In this document: positions 33,879 to 46,154 of the stretch, in pieces | Numbering within the stretch: position 1 is the first letter of the stretch | Layout: each line of letters starts with the position of its first letter | NCBI GenBank assembly: GCA_947646735.1 | Contig: CANTFK010000661.1 | Span: forward strand, 310,001 to 374,000 | Reading direction: 5' to 3' | DNA length: 64,000 bases | Origin: Peronospora farinosa | Lineage: Eukaryota > Oomycota > Peronosporomycetes > Peronosporales > Peronosporaceae | The notes under the pieces: generated by a model | Told to the model about the DNA's origin: nothing | Seen by the model: the letters and a program-made list of their open reading frames with translations, nothing else | Database searches by the model: none | Translations under genes and position numbers: made by a program

Positions 33879-36350
33879 TTACAGCTTTATCGCGCTATTC
33901 TTGAGCGCTAACGCCACGTCAGCCATTGACGGTCGTCGTGTGGGATCCTTTTCCAGACATGCAGCAATCGTTTTCTTCATTATTCCGGAGCAGAGACGAC
34001 TCAAGTGGAATCCAGTCTTCTTTGCAGTCGGAGAAAGACCGTAATCAAAGCTCGGCCTCTCCATTGACAGTCTTCGAGCGTTCATCACAGGGGTCTCGCC
34101 AGTATCGATCTCCACAAGTACCACGCCGAATGCGTAAACATCTGATCTTTCCGTTGGCTGCTCACCGCGCAGAACTTCGGGAGCTACGAAGATTTTACAT
34201 TCATTGTCCAAAGGTGAAAATTTGACGTAATGAAAGATACTGAAAAGACTCAGCTTGGCAGAGTACTCTTTGTCCAGCAGGATGTTGAACGCATTTAATC
34301 GCCCGTGCACGATGCCCTGCTTGTGCAAAAATGCCATAGCCTCCGAGATCTGTTGGGCGATGGAGTGCTGCTTTGATACGGGCACCTTGACGGCATTGCT
34401 TATCGTACAGTCTCGCAAAGCACCCCTTTCAACGTATTCGACGACAGCGCAGAGCTCCGTACCATCTGCATCCCACATAGCGCCTCGGAAGGCAGCAATG
34501 CGAGGGTGCTTGAGTTCGAACATTAGCTCGATCTCTGTCACAAAGTCCCGTAGCAATGCCTTTGAAGCAGTGTTTGTCTTGATTTTCTTGATGAGCACAG
34601 ACTCATGCCTGTACTCGCCAAGCCAAAGCTCCGAGCGGCTGCTAACACGCAACATTTTGTGCAGAAAAACATCACGATAGGACAGCCGAGTCAGCCCGAT
34701 GTAGCCATCTGCCACAGACGCAAGTAATTGGAAGTCCGATGTCATCCGGCTGGAGGCGTTGGTGGAACAGGAAACACCTAGCTCCATATACGAATGTTCC
34801 GACAGGTCGCCCATGCCGATTGCAATTATTGGAATGGTACTGTTTGTGAGCTTCGGTTGTTCATTTCTTCGTCGACGGCAACACCACCAAATAATGCTGA
34901 TGGCCAATGCCAATACGAAAGCCCCAAGACACGCACCTATAACTCCCCATGTCTTGTGCGATGGCGAAGAATTGCCGTCAGAGGTTACAGGTGCGTCTGT
35001 CGTAGTCTCCTCGGAAACCCTAGCATTTACCGGAGTATCGTCGCCAGCCCCCACACAGAACGTAAAGGAATTATTTAGCGCACTCTGTATTACAGTCGTC
35101 GGACATACGCGCGTGCTGGTGATGCCATCAATCGTAAACGTACGCAAATTGGCAAGGAACGCGAACTGTTGCACTGTCAGATCCGACGCATTGATAGGGT
35201 TGTCAGCCAGCGTCAAGAATTGCAGCGTCGAGAGACTGAAGATTACTTTGGGGATGGATGTCAGCGAGTTGTCATGAAGATTGCTAGACTCCCGCACGAA
35301 AATGAATAACAACAAATTGTCAGATCCGGTGTAGGAATAAAGAAGACAAACAGAAATGGCACTTGCACTCACAGGGTTGTGATGGCTGGAAAGTTGTTTG
35401 CTACAAGATTAAAGTCAGTCAACGCATTTGACGATAAATTACTGTACGCAGAACAGCATAGATATAGTCAACAATAACGCCTCAACAGGTAACTGGAATG
35501 CACATGATTCCACGTACAGAATAGTTAGTCTTGGAAACGACTCGCTCTGAAAGTCGAAGCCGATATTAGCGATAGCATTACTGGATAGGTCACTGCAGCA
35601 TTAAACAATGTTACGAATGATAAAACCATTCTTACAAAGGTGTAGCAGTAAGGCAGCATACATGACAGTGACGGAGTCTCCAGCCACTGTAGTTGTGGGG
35701 ATCTCACGAAGCGAGCAATTGTTGAAATATCTGTGCACGAAACATAAATGCAACGTCATGTCAGTCTCCATTCTACATGTACGTGTAAAGTTCCTGCTTC
35801 TCTTCAGCACCAACACAGTGACGCACATTCTCTTGATGTTATTGAGTGGCAAAGCGTTTTCCAATCCGTTCAGCGTCAAATTTCGAAACGTCACTTTGTC
35901 TAGCGTGGTATCCGGATGGATAGTCATCGAGGCGAGTTCCAGCGACCCGGAAATTGGTTCCTCTCCCTCTTCTGCCTTACTAAAGGTCAGATCTGTAACA
36001 TGGTCAGCCAGTTGCAATAACCCCAAGCGTTCAAAAGGTCCAGTGCCTGCTTTGTCGTTGCTCTCCGCCGGTCGAAAGATCCACTCGGTAGCTGTTGAGT
36101 CAAAGACGGCAAGACAACGCGCCGACTGTCCCGACGACAACGTGACGCAATTGGTGTCATTGACACAATTGATATAGTTAATCGAGGATTGACCCACGAT
36201 AATGCAGGCACCGTTGATGCCACAGCCACCATTGCAGCTCGTAGTTAAAGTGTTAAGTACGCCGTTTGGCTTGCTGGAACCTGACGAGCTGGCGGTATAT
36301 GCTGTGTGCAGCAAAGCCGAGACGCCGAGCACCAGAGTCCACGTGTGCAT
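33879..36350 (-). CDS. LRR-transmembrane receptor with TKL-type pseudokinase domain (second copy)
   Basis: The ATG at 36350 opens a signal peptide (MHTWTLVLGVSALLHTAYTA) and a Cys-rich ectodomain (SCNGGCGINGACIIV). LRR exons follow, such as 35730-35662, each one repeat long with phase-2 introns (IDLSSNAIANIGF, LNLSSNALTDFNL, LNLHDNSLTSIPKVI). The last exon has a transmembrane helix (VIGACLGAFVLALAISIIWWCC) and a kinase fold. This keeps the beta-3 lysine (VLIKK), VAPEVLRG, RSDVYAFGVV and the final RRPSM arginine. The HRD loop reads IVHGRLNAFNILLD and the DFG site reads KLSLFSIF, so the catalytic and metal-binding aspartates are absent. The glycine loop is also poorly kept. Domain order matches the receptor at 27026; the two genes are on opposite strands facing each other. 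Confidence 0.85.
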
Positions 36351-37013
36351 ATCCAAGACCTGCTGCAATTGGGGTGCACTACTGTATCGAATATATACCT
36401 ACGGATGGTCAATGGCAGACGGGATGAGTTTCTGATCAACAAACGAGGTGAAGGAAGATACTTGACTGAAAATGGCTACACCTTTCTCTTAGCTAGTATA
36501 CTAAGTAAAGACTCTTTTTATAGAAGAAGAGGAGGGGGGAGTATACTATAATGCTACCGTAAGTAGTCAAAGGACCGTATACAATCAAGCGGTTCGCGGA
36601 CGAGTGCGCGCTTGTTCCGCACTGACAACGTGACGAAACCCTAATTAGACGGTCCAGCTCTCGTGTCAAAAGTAGCGCTTCTATTGGTGGATGAAAGGAT
36701 GTTTGCCCCGTCTCTACGCTATGTCGAAGATACTTTTTTTGGAAAGCTCCGTTAGCCAATTTGGTGGCACCAAGCAAAGAAATATGGATTGCAATGTACA
36801 TGTAACTTGCACGTGATGTAATGAGTGGCGCGAGATGATATATTCTACACACCTTTATCAAACTTTGGTGGAACAATGATAATAATAGGTGATCACTACA
36901 AGGTATACCTGATTGCGTCGCGATCTGTTTCTTCACGATTTAGTGCAGGGTAAAAGCTGACATCTTCATGCCTTTGGATGCCAGAAATGTCAATAAAACT
37001 CGTCCGAGAAAAG
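36351..37013. other. intergenic, nothing recognised
   Basis: A 147-codon minus-strand ORF (36936-36493) has no protein-like pattern and is taken as chance. This is the upstream region of the second receptor and the downstream region of the PH-RasGEF gene. Confidence 0.5.
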
Positions 37014-40000
37014 CTACTGCTTCTTTCGCAGCCATGTCACTGCAACGACAAACACTTCGAGCGCTTGCCGTCTTGCAAGTGGTAGATACATCGGATCCAG
37101 GATTTGTTTCATTAGGTACATGCTGCTCACAGGGTTGGTGGCGAGAAATGTGTGACGGGCTTGGTGCTGTAGCGCTCCAAGCAAGTCGACCACTGCCAGT
37201 TGGTGATCACTTGCGGCGGCAGTGGCAGTAGTGGTGCTAGCACAAGGCAGCGCGACTAATTGACAAACAAGATCCAACAACTCCACGGGGGAGCTACAGC
37301 TACAGCTGCTCCACGGCATCGTCGGCTTGCTGGTATCAATTACAATCTGAGGTGTACTCTGCAGCAGTCGTGCTGCTGCATTCACATCGTCCTTAATGTA
37401 ATTGCGCTTGACCTTTGACACGATGTGTAGATACACGGGCTGTACGGTCAAAATCACGATCTTCGCGTACACCATGTCGTACAGATCACCCGAATTTTCA
37501 TTCAATCCGCTGACCTGCATGACCTCGGTGATCTTTTGCGTCATGACTTCTTGATACAAAGCAGACACACAAAGCCGCAGACTTTGGAGGGTGGGGCCAA
37601 TGCCCGATATCCACACGTTTTGCTTGAAGGCAAGCCAAAACTTGCGCAAGTACTGCGTAGCAGGCTGACACCCATCCAAGAACAGAGCCTCGAGCGCCAT
37701 TTGCATCCGTTCTTGTTTATCAGGCACTGATACCAACAGAACGCAGATATCTCGAAACGACACGAATGCCAATCCAGAGTCTTCATTGGGACCAATTAGT
37801 CCATTTGAGTGAAACCTGCTGACTGGGAGATTCGTTGCAAAAGGATTTTCTCCTTTGTTACTCGAGTTCACAAGTGCCCCTTGCGCGATCGTTGTACTCG
37901 TTTCATTTACCAGAATTTGTTGTGAGCGCAGTTGATGCAATCGAGACGTGGCAAAGTCCATACTGAGAGTTTGGAAGAAATGTTGCAAACGGGTGGTCAT
38001 TTCAGCTGCGGCCTCCGTTGGTGATGTCTTTCCGCGTTGGGAACCTGGTCTTGGAGCATGCTTAAGGAGTGCATTTTCCAGCACACTAAGGACCTTGTAT
38101 TGCCGCTCCAGTTTTTTGAGATCAAACATTTTGTTTGCAGTAAAGTAGCTCGTTGAGCGCAACCGTTCCAACATGACCCCAATAACGCCGATAAAAGGAA
38201 TAACTGACGTCGTCGGCTTGTCGTTGGATAGTGTGAGCTGAGCACTTTCAACACTTTGCTTGCGTCGTAGTTTCTCGAAGCCACCGGTGTGATCACATAA
38301 TTGTCGCAACTCACCGAGTCGTGTCTTGTACTTGGCACGGACCTTTTTCCACGTTGTTGGCATTCGCGAAGATATTAATGGAGTGTCACCAAGACACCCC
38401 ACGCAAGCCATGACTAAGTGAAAATTGTTGAAAGGTGGAGCACTAGCAGCTATGGCAATTGTGATGATATCTTCGATGACCTCGGCACGCTCCTTCGGAG
38501 ACTCTTCTACCAGCACAGACCAGACGAAAAACGCCACTAAGTGATTGAAGTGATCTGTCAGGTTTTTGGCAGCTTCTTTAGGATGATGCAAAAATTCCCA
38601 CGGATGCACATGTGTCAGCTGTGAGTGATGAAAAAGTGTGAGCTGTTCAGCCAACTCCAGACATGACATCTCAGAGAGTATACTTCGTAATGGGACTGGA
38701 AGCAGGACAGCTTCACAAACTACGTCAAGTTCCTCGGATGAGCTAGAGTCAGAGACTGCAATGCCACCATCTTCTTCTCCGTCAAGACATTTGCTGTCCG
38801 AAAACGGCAACATCGGCATGTTATCACGCAGTCGATGACCACCCTCCTCACGCTTACTTGACTTGATGATTCTTTCATTGTCGTCGGCTGAGAGTAGTAG
38901 CAGTCCTTTGTTTCTAGCATGCTGGGTAATTCCACCTAAGTTTGGAAACGAGTGGATGCGTCGCTTTTTTCTTTGCGGAGACCGTACTGCTGGAGTTGGT
39001 AGTATTGAGGTGAAGGTTGAAGGTGCATCACTTTTCAACGTGCCAACATCAGCATCGTTTGCACTCTTTGCCGTGACTCTGTCTTCGTTGTCTACAAAAG
39101 CTGACTCAATCGGTTCAACATGCTGCAAGTCCGTGTCGTCGCTAAACCGCCTTGAGCGGCAATCAGGGAAAAACAAGTCGATAAGCCCCTGTACTATTTC
39201 GGTGTTCACCTCTTTGCGTTTAGAGTAAATGGGGTGGAGCAGTATATCACAAACAAACGCCACGACGTTGTGCTTCTGCATGCTCTGAGTGCGTGGGCTT
39301 ACCGACCCTCGACGTGAATCATTCCTATATTTCTCTCCAAGCGCCAGCAGCATATCGCCGACCGTAATACCCGCAGATGCCACCACTCCAAGATGTAATA
39401 GCGCAACACGCCCACCATGCGGTGAGCTCTCAATCATCCCCAAAAGAGCTCGAAGCCGCTTCTGTCGTAATTCCTCTTCAATACGCTGTGCACTCTGTAC
39501 CCGTCGAAGTGATACAGCAGCCTTCGTGAATGCAGGAGTGGCAGGATTGTCGTGAGGGTAGTTAACGCTATCGATTTCAGATTCCTCTATCGATAGATTA
39601 CACTGTATTGCAGAGTCGCGCGCACTGCGTAACGCCAACAGGGAATCGTTATATCCTTCGCTTTCTTTGTCCATCGTATCGCTCTCATCAGTTTCCATGC
39701 TTGTCATCGAGCTGTCGTGATTGTCCGTTTCATCGTCGGAGATAAGCTTCGTGCCATTTTCGTCGCACTCTACTTGTGAGCTTGGGCGTTCCTGGGCACT
39801 CACAATGGCACTAATCCACTCGTCCCGCGTGACGGTCGAGCGAAGGTCACACACGATATTCTGACCGTGCATGGAAATTGTAAGCAGAGACTGACCGCCG
39901 AGAAATGTGAGCTTCATGTTGGTATCACACAAGTCAATCTAGCAGATAATACACAAAAGGATGCAGGTGAATTAGACGTCGGAATCCACGAACACGTAGA

Positions 40001-40221
40001 AACAAACCAACCTTGGCCTTAATTGGTCCTTCTCGTCGACGATGAATCGCCATTTCTCCTGACTTGATCGTCACGTATCGATTGCGCCACTGGAGAAACC
40101 AATGCAACAATTAGTACGGCCAAACACAATGCGTCTAAGGCGACGTGAATTCATTTCGTACCATGAAGTGGCCGCGTACTGCAACACTACCTTCTTTAAT
40201 AATCTCAAGCATCTCATCCAT
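37014..40221 (-). CDS. PH domain and RasGEF (CDC25-type) protein
   Basis: Exons 40221-40162, 40089-40012 and 39938-37014 give 1020 aa. The first two exons and the start of the third form a PH domain: IIKEGSVAVRGHF, WRNRYVTIKSG and TVTRDEWISAIVSA with the invariant C-terminal Trp. A long acidic/Ser-rich linker follows. Then comes a CDC25-type catalytic region (about 38700-38050): LELAEQLTLFHHSQLTHVHP, HFNHLVAFFVWSVLVEESPK, PPFNNFHLVMACVGCLGD, TWKKVRAKYK and a later IPFIGVIGVMLERL. These match the conserved blocks of Ras-family GEFs. The PH domain should bring it to a membrane, where it would load GTP onto a Ras-like GTPase. The last 300 aa are helical and unassigned. The RasGEF call rests on several aligned blocks. 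Confidence 0.8.
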
Positions 40222-40965
40222 CCTTTTACAAAAGACAATTTGTCAGCAACGTGACATCAGGACACTGCAAGAAACTACAGAACATACTGTAGAACATATT
40301 GCCAAACATACTTGGATGATAACGGTATCACCACAACCATTGACGTGTATTATTAAACAGCTTGCTACAGGATTAGACATAACTATACACTGCAGTCTGC
40401 AGCACGAATAAGCTGACAGTATAGAGCAGACAGTCATCTCCTTCCTGCTGGTTTTTTGACTGTCCGATTTTCAGCCTGTTGACCAAAAACGGAATCGACT
40501 TCGTTCCAGCAGCTGGACGAGCTCACCTAAAACCTTCTTTAGACTGCAGCCATGTTATGCAGGGGCGGCTTTGTATCGGACCTCCATCTGCTTTCATATC
40601 AGAGATGCTGTCCATGCGAATGCGGGCAGATCGTCTCTCAAGTTGACGATGCTATTAGCGTGTCATTTTCGCGCTGACTTGTAAGACTAGCAACGTTTTG
40701 GCCGATCGTTTTTGGCCAAGGTTCGTTAGGTCAGGAACTTCCTACGTCAAGTGGAAATCACCGTGTATTGTGCTGCACCAGCTAAACACCGACTTGTTAA
40801 CGAGTATACAACTGATTGCCGGGGCTATAGCAGACACCATACACTATTCCGGCACTTCAGTATGATAGCGAGGTCATGATGCATGACGGTTCACCACAAT
40901 TCACAGAGAGCCTTGCTGGTACACGAAACGAAGTACTGAGACTGCTGCTAGAATATGCTCGGTTT
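40222..40965. other. intergenic, nothing recognised
   Basis: The 744 bp lie between the start of the PH-RasGEF gene and the stop of CENP-C. I see only short ORFs, which look random. Confidence 0.5.
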
Positions 40966-43335
40966 CTACACTGTGTCAGAGTCAGCATCTGCATCCACAC
41001 CCTCTTCTCGCTTACGCTTAAGAGGGCTAGTTGTTGTTCCAGCAGCTTCCGGCTTGGACTCGGTCGTCGGTTCATTGTCCTTTTCTGCGTCCGAATCGTT
41101 GTCATCCATCTGCGGGGCCTCGGGCTTCAAGATTGTGAAACGCAAGTCGCAATCCGCCGAGCTTGAGTGATTCTTCACATAATACACATTACCTGCCGGC
41201 ACGTAGAACTCGTCACCGGGACTGAGCAGAAAGTGGGTCGTGTGCTTGCTAGTGAAAAAGTCATCGTCCGTCTCTGGCGCCAGTGCCAGCTCCAGCGCCT
41301 TGGGCTGGCATCCTGTAACATAAAATAACTGCACCGCTTGACCAACGCCCTCCGGCTCCTTCCACGCACCGGGAGGCAGAACGACACGTCCAGAAATCCA
41401 CCGAGCAAATGGAGACGGGCTGAACAGGTTGAAGCTCTGCCCAGCGTATGCGTGTACCACAGCGCCACCCCTCTCCTCAGTTGGAAGTTTGCGTAGACGG
41501 ATCTCGCTAGAGCGGCAGATGATGTTCAGGTCGTTCATGCAACCCGCTTGGCCGTCGTAGAGCGTCGCCCACTCACTGTCGACGATCCTCTTTTGTACGT
41601 CCTTCGGGAGATCTTTGAGAGCCAATGCTCTGCTGTTGTTAGTCCTCTTCGACGGGGGCTTCGCCTTTGTACGCTTTGACGTTGGAGAATCAAGGCCAAG
41701 ACGCTCAACACCGACTACTGTAGGCATCACCGTGCCCACACCAACAAAGGTGCGCTCATACACCATATGCTCACTCTTGAACCAGGCAAGCGGTTTAAAA
41801 CGCCTTCGCTTCGATCGACGCAATCCGCTGCCGTCCCACGCATCGTCATTTCCGTCGTCGTCTAAAATCTTCGAAGCATCAGGCAACTTATCTCGAACCG
41901 GGCCACTGGGCGCTTCTGGCTCGTTGTAGAAACTGTCGTCTCCTGTCTCACCGCCTGAATCGTTCTGCGCCTCGAAGGATTCGTCGTTATCTTCATCCGT
42001 CTGCACGGACCGAATCGACGTATCTGTCGCCGGCGGGGTCGACCGGTAGCCATATTTGCCTGTTGGCCGCAGTCGAGGCGTCTTCTTAGCTTCACCAGTT
42101 GATCGCTTGCCGGTAGTTGCCTTTTTGACTTTCTTTTTCTCCTGCTGCCCCTTAGGGTTGTCGTCGCTGGCATCGCTACCGTATCCACCTTTCTTGAATA
42201 ATTCCTTGCTAATATTCGGTGAGAGCGAGTTCTTATCAGAAAATGACGGTATCGGCTTCAGCATGCGATCACTTGCTACAACACAAAATCAAGTAATGCA
42301 TCACGTCAGTCATTCAAAGAGAAGCTGAGTATGTTGAACATATCAGTTCCACCCCAATATGCAGAAAACCACAACGAACCATTCGACAGTGGAGTAACTG
42401 GGCCATCATTCATGGAAAACGGGCTAACTGTTTCCTCGTCAAAGCCATGTCCACCAGACGATTCTCGTCGACGAGCCTTCGCCTTCACCTTTTCTTTCGC
42501 TTTTGTTTTCTCAGTATCCTTCCCAGTAGACTTCGTACTGCGTCGTTTACGAATAGTGACGTTCTTATCATCCTTCATATCCACTGATCCATGTGGCGAG
42601 CCGCCAAAATCAAACGAGACATCACTTCGCATAGGTGAAAGCGAGGTGTCCTTCTTCTTCTTCTCACGCCCCACTGTACTACTGGCGCTACTTCTCTGCG
42701 TTCGAGACAGGATTGGTCCTGTCTCGACATCCATGCTCTCACGATCACTAGATGGAGGACTCTCAATCTCTGGCAGCTCTACCTCATGCTCACTCGGCTC
42801 TGAAACGTCCCCAGACGTGTCCGCCGACTCTTTGTCCGACACAGTCAGCGCTGTCCACAGTCAACCAGTGTCAGCACATGACATTCTCCATCCATATATT
42901 GTACGTCTAACAGTACACACAGTCATCATCGTCGTCCACTGAATCGTCTTGCATTGATTCCTCATCGACCCAAAAGTCATCAATATCTTCAAATCCTTCT
43001 GCATCTTTACGTACGTCACCTCGAACCACAACGACCGAGTGGCTACATAACAGCAGACAATACTAATCATTACTACATTTTCTTACATAAAAAAGTATAA
43101 TAGAAATGTAGCCATTTCATACGCAGCGACACTACTGCGTGACGTCTTTTGTATAGCCATGAATCGCTTCAGCTTGGTTTTGTCAACCCGTGCACGGTCA
43201 TTGGCGGCCCTAAATCAATATAGTAGTAGATAAATGTACATATTAGACAGTTTGTTATCGATGCACTATCGTAAGCGTAGGGTAAAAGACGCACTTGGTG
43301 CGTGGCATAAGCGTCTCAATATCATCATAGTCCAT
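40966..43335 (-). CDS. CENPC: CENP-C, inner-kinetochore scaffold
   Basis: Multi-exon gene; the most likely start is the ATG at 43335 (MDYDDIETLMPRTK, donor GTGCGT). Small N-terminal exons lie at about 43215-43130 and 43020-42905, an acidic/Ser-rich exon at about 42842-42350, and a last exon ends at 40966. The last exon carries a textbook CENP-C motif (LRRSKRRRFKPLAWF...VYERT, near 41830-41760), which binds the CENP-A nucleosome. It ends in a Mif2/CENP-C cupin dimerisation domain (SGRVVLPPGAW, LLSPGDEFYVPAGNVYYVKN). The tail is acidic and ends in a basic patch. CENP-C links centromeric chromatin to the outer kinetochore. Exon limits upstream of 42842 are approximate. Confidence 0.88.
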
Positions 43336-43521
43336 TTTCAAACTTTGAAACAAAAATAGTATTACTATTTCAAATAGTAAAAAAAAGAAACTATTCATCA
43401 ATCACAGAGTATACTACTTGACAAATCATTTTTGACCAATCAACAGCACAGAGACAGCGTCTTACCCTACGACAGAAGTAAATTGGCGCCGTCGCAAGCG
43501 AATAAACCGTCACTTGATTCG

Positions 43522-45693
43522 ATGCAGAGCTCAACGTTTACCGTGGCCCCACATGTACTGGAACAGGCGTACAAAGCTATTCGAACGTCACTTCCAGAAC
43601 CGAAAGATCTTGAACAATCAACAAAGCTTCAGACGTTTATGGACAAGAACTTTCCGACTGAATCGGACCTGAATATTACACGACGTTCATTGATCCTGGC
43701 TGAGTTACGTACAATCTTTCGTCAATGGGTAAAGAAAGTGTGCATGGATAAGGGTGTTCCTGAGGAGATGGCAGCTGATGCTGGTGGTCAGATTTTAGTC
43801 TCAGGTTCCTATCGTCTTGGTGTCAATGAACCAGGAGCTGATATTGACACGATCTGTGTCGCACCACGCCACGTGACACGTGACGACTTTTTTTCGTCAC
43901 TTAAAGACATTTTTTTGCAACATCCCAAGGTGTCACATTTGGTGGCTATTGAAGGCGCTGTTGTGCCTATTCTTACATTTGACTACGAGGAGATTAATAT
44001 CGATCTACAGATTGCTATTCTGCCACGAAACTCCATTCCTGAGAATCTCAATATCTTGGATAATCATGTGCTTGTAGGAGTGGATCCAGCTACGGAAAAG
44101 AGTCTCAATGGCCCAAGAGTCACGGAACTTATGATCAAGTTGACGCCGAATCGAGAGAGTTTCATTAGTGTGCTACGAATTGTAAGACGATGGGCTAAAC
44201 GACGCGGACTTTACTCGAACAAGATGGGATATCTTGGAGGTGTGAATTGGTGCATCTTGGTGTGTTTCATTAATCAATTGTACCCGACTGCAGCGCCTTC
44301 GACATTACTATTGCGTTTTTTTATGGTACTGAACAACTGGAAATGGCCTCTTGCTATTCAACTGTGCAAGACGCACGATGCGAAACTTGGACTGGAGGTA
44401 TGGAACGCAAATGCGGGCCATAATCGGTGCGTTCGAGAGTTATTGTATAGTTTTTTCTATTCGTTTTGCGTTGTGAATGGTGTATAATTCCCGTTGATGG
44501 TGACTTGTTTTAGATACCAAGTGATGCCAATTTTGACGCCGGCGTACCCGTCGATGAACTCGTCGTTTAATGTATCGACGCATAGTCTGATGGTGATGAA
44601 AGAGGAGTTCAAACGTGGCTTGAAAATTGTGCAGGACGTGCTCAGCAAAGGTGGATCGGAATGGGGGCCGCTGTTTGAGCCTTCTGACTTTTTCGCCGTC
44701 CACCAACACTACCTAGCGGTCGAGGTGTACACGGAGAAGGAAGAGGAAGAGCAAGCATGGTGCGGGTTTTGTGAGTCTCGATTGCGAAAACTGGTCGAGT
44801 CTTTGGCGTACAACCCGGCGCTCTGTCGCTTACGCGCGTTTCCAACGAAGTTCCCTCTGAGCTTTGTGACAGGTGATGATGTAGCAGCGGGCAAGCAGCC
44901 TAGTGGTGAAAGTTCCACGCAGCCCCGCAAGTTTGGTGCGTGCTTTTATGTGGGCTTTGATATTGACCGTCGCCAACTGCGCAGTCGCGAAGTGAGCATT
45001 GACAACTCGGTGGAGTACTTTAAAAACAATGACCTTTACCGCTGGAACAAGCGAACCGCTACGATGGATGTGAGGGTCACTCCAGTTATTTGGAAATTTT
45101 TGCCTGAAAGTGTTTTCGAAGAAATGGGCGGACGGACTGTCGCGCGCGCCACTCGCCGTGAGTTTATGAAGAAGAAGAAGGAAGAGGAAAAGAAGACAGA
45201 AGAGGCTGCAGCACCAAGTCCTTTGCCTTCAGGTGATGAGGGAATGCACTCGCAAGAAGATAGCGAGGATTTGACATGCAGTCAGAAGACTGAGTCACTT
45301 GCAGCTGAGATGGCTATCGGCAAGGGTAGCATTTCACAGCCAGGAAGTCCTGATCCTGCGGTAGACGGAGGCGAGGTTGCGGACGACACTGATCCGGCTA
45401 AGAAGGCCACCGCACTAAAGGCGAAAAAGGTGGGGTCGCCAGAATCGCCGGAAATAACAGGTAAGCGTAGCCATAATGGCAGTATTGTGGGTGGAAAGGG
45501 TAGTTTGGACGGGAATCTGTCGGATACTGTCCTGATCTCTGCCAATGCGTCGACTAACTGTGCGGCAGCTCGAGGGATCACTTCACCTCCCGTGATGGCG
45601 GTGAAGAAGCCTTTGGAGTTGGCGGCGGCTTCTGCCGTCGCGTCGCCGCGCAAAAGACGTAAAATGAAAATCACTTTTGCCAAACTGAATTGA
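43522..45693 (+). CDS. PAP: canonical nuclear poly(A) polymerase
   Basis: Exons 43522-44426 and 44514-45693 give 694 aa. The ORF upstream of 43522 opens only with TTG, so the ATG at 43522 (MQSSTFTV) is taken. The nucleotidyltransferase signature GSYRLGVNEPGADIDT supplies two catalytic aspartates; NIDLQ supplies the third. The central domain has RRWAKRRGLYSNKMGYLGG and, across the splice, RYQVMPILTPAYPSMNSS, both diagnostic of PAPs. The RNA-binding C-terminal domain is present (ACFYVGFDID). It ends in a long Ser/Lys-rich tail with basic patches (RKRRKMK) that should be a nuclear localisation signal. It adds poly(A) tails after mRNA cleavage. The start is about 190 bp from that of CENP-C (divergent). 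Confidence 0.95.
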
Positions 45694-46154
45694 GGAGGTT
45701 GTGCCCAGGGCAATAGTGGCGTGGGTGAGTATGGCAAAAAAGAAAAGAGGAATACCATGCATGCCATGGAAAAAAAGAGATGTTGGTTCCCAAAAAAAGG
45801 TGGTAGTAGTAGTAGCAGCAGGAGCGCGGATGCTTCGACAACCAGGACGAAGCATGCAAGGCACGTCAATAACCTTTCTGATTGCGCAGGAGTGAGCCTC
45901 ATGTGCGTACGTATGCATGATTTTTCAGGTTGACGGAAGACAATGACGAAGACACCAGTTGGACAAGCCGTCCCCAATTCTTGACGAAGGTTCCATTCTC
46001 ATTCTTGATTCGGGATGATAGATAGAAAAAAACAAACGTATTTGCAGGTAGATCAGGCGAAAGCTGTCATCTCCATGCAGCCAGTCGTACGATCAAAAAT
46101 GGCGGACAATAAAATTCAAATAAAACTAGCAAACCCGCAACAGCGTCTTGTCAT
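45694..46154. other. intergenic between convergent genes, nothing recognised
   Basis: The stretch contains the 3' flanks of poly(A) polymerase and APC1. I see purine-rich and short A-rich runs, but no ORF worth calling. Confidence 0.5.

Noticed and set aside
36493..36936. 147-codon minus ORF upstream of the second receptor
   Set aside because: No conserved pattern, mixed hydrophobic and basic text and no start context; treated as chance.
45282..45977. 231-codon minus ORF at the end of poly(A) polymerase
   Set aside because: It mirrors the low-complexity tail of the polymerase and has no recognisable domain.
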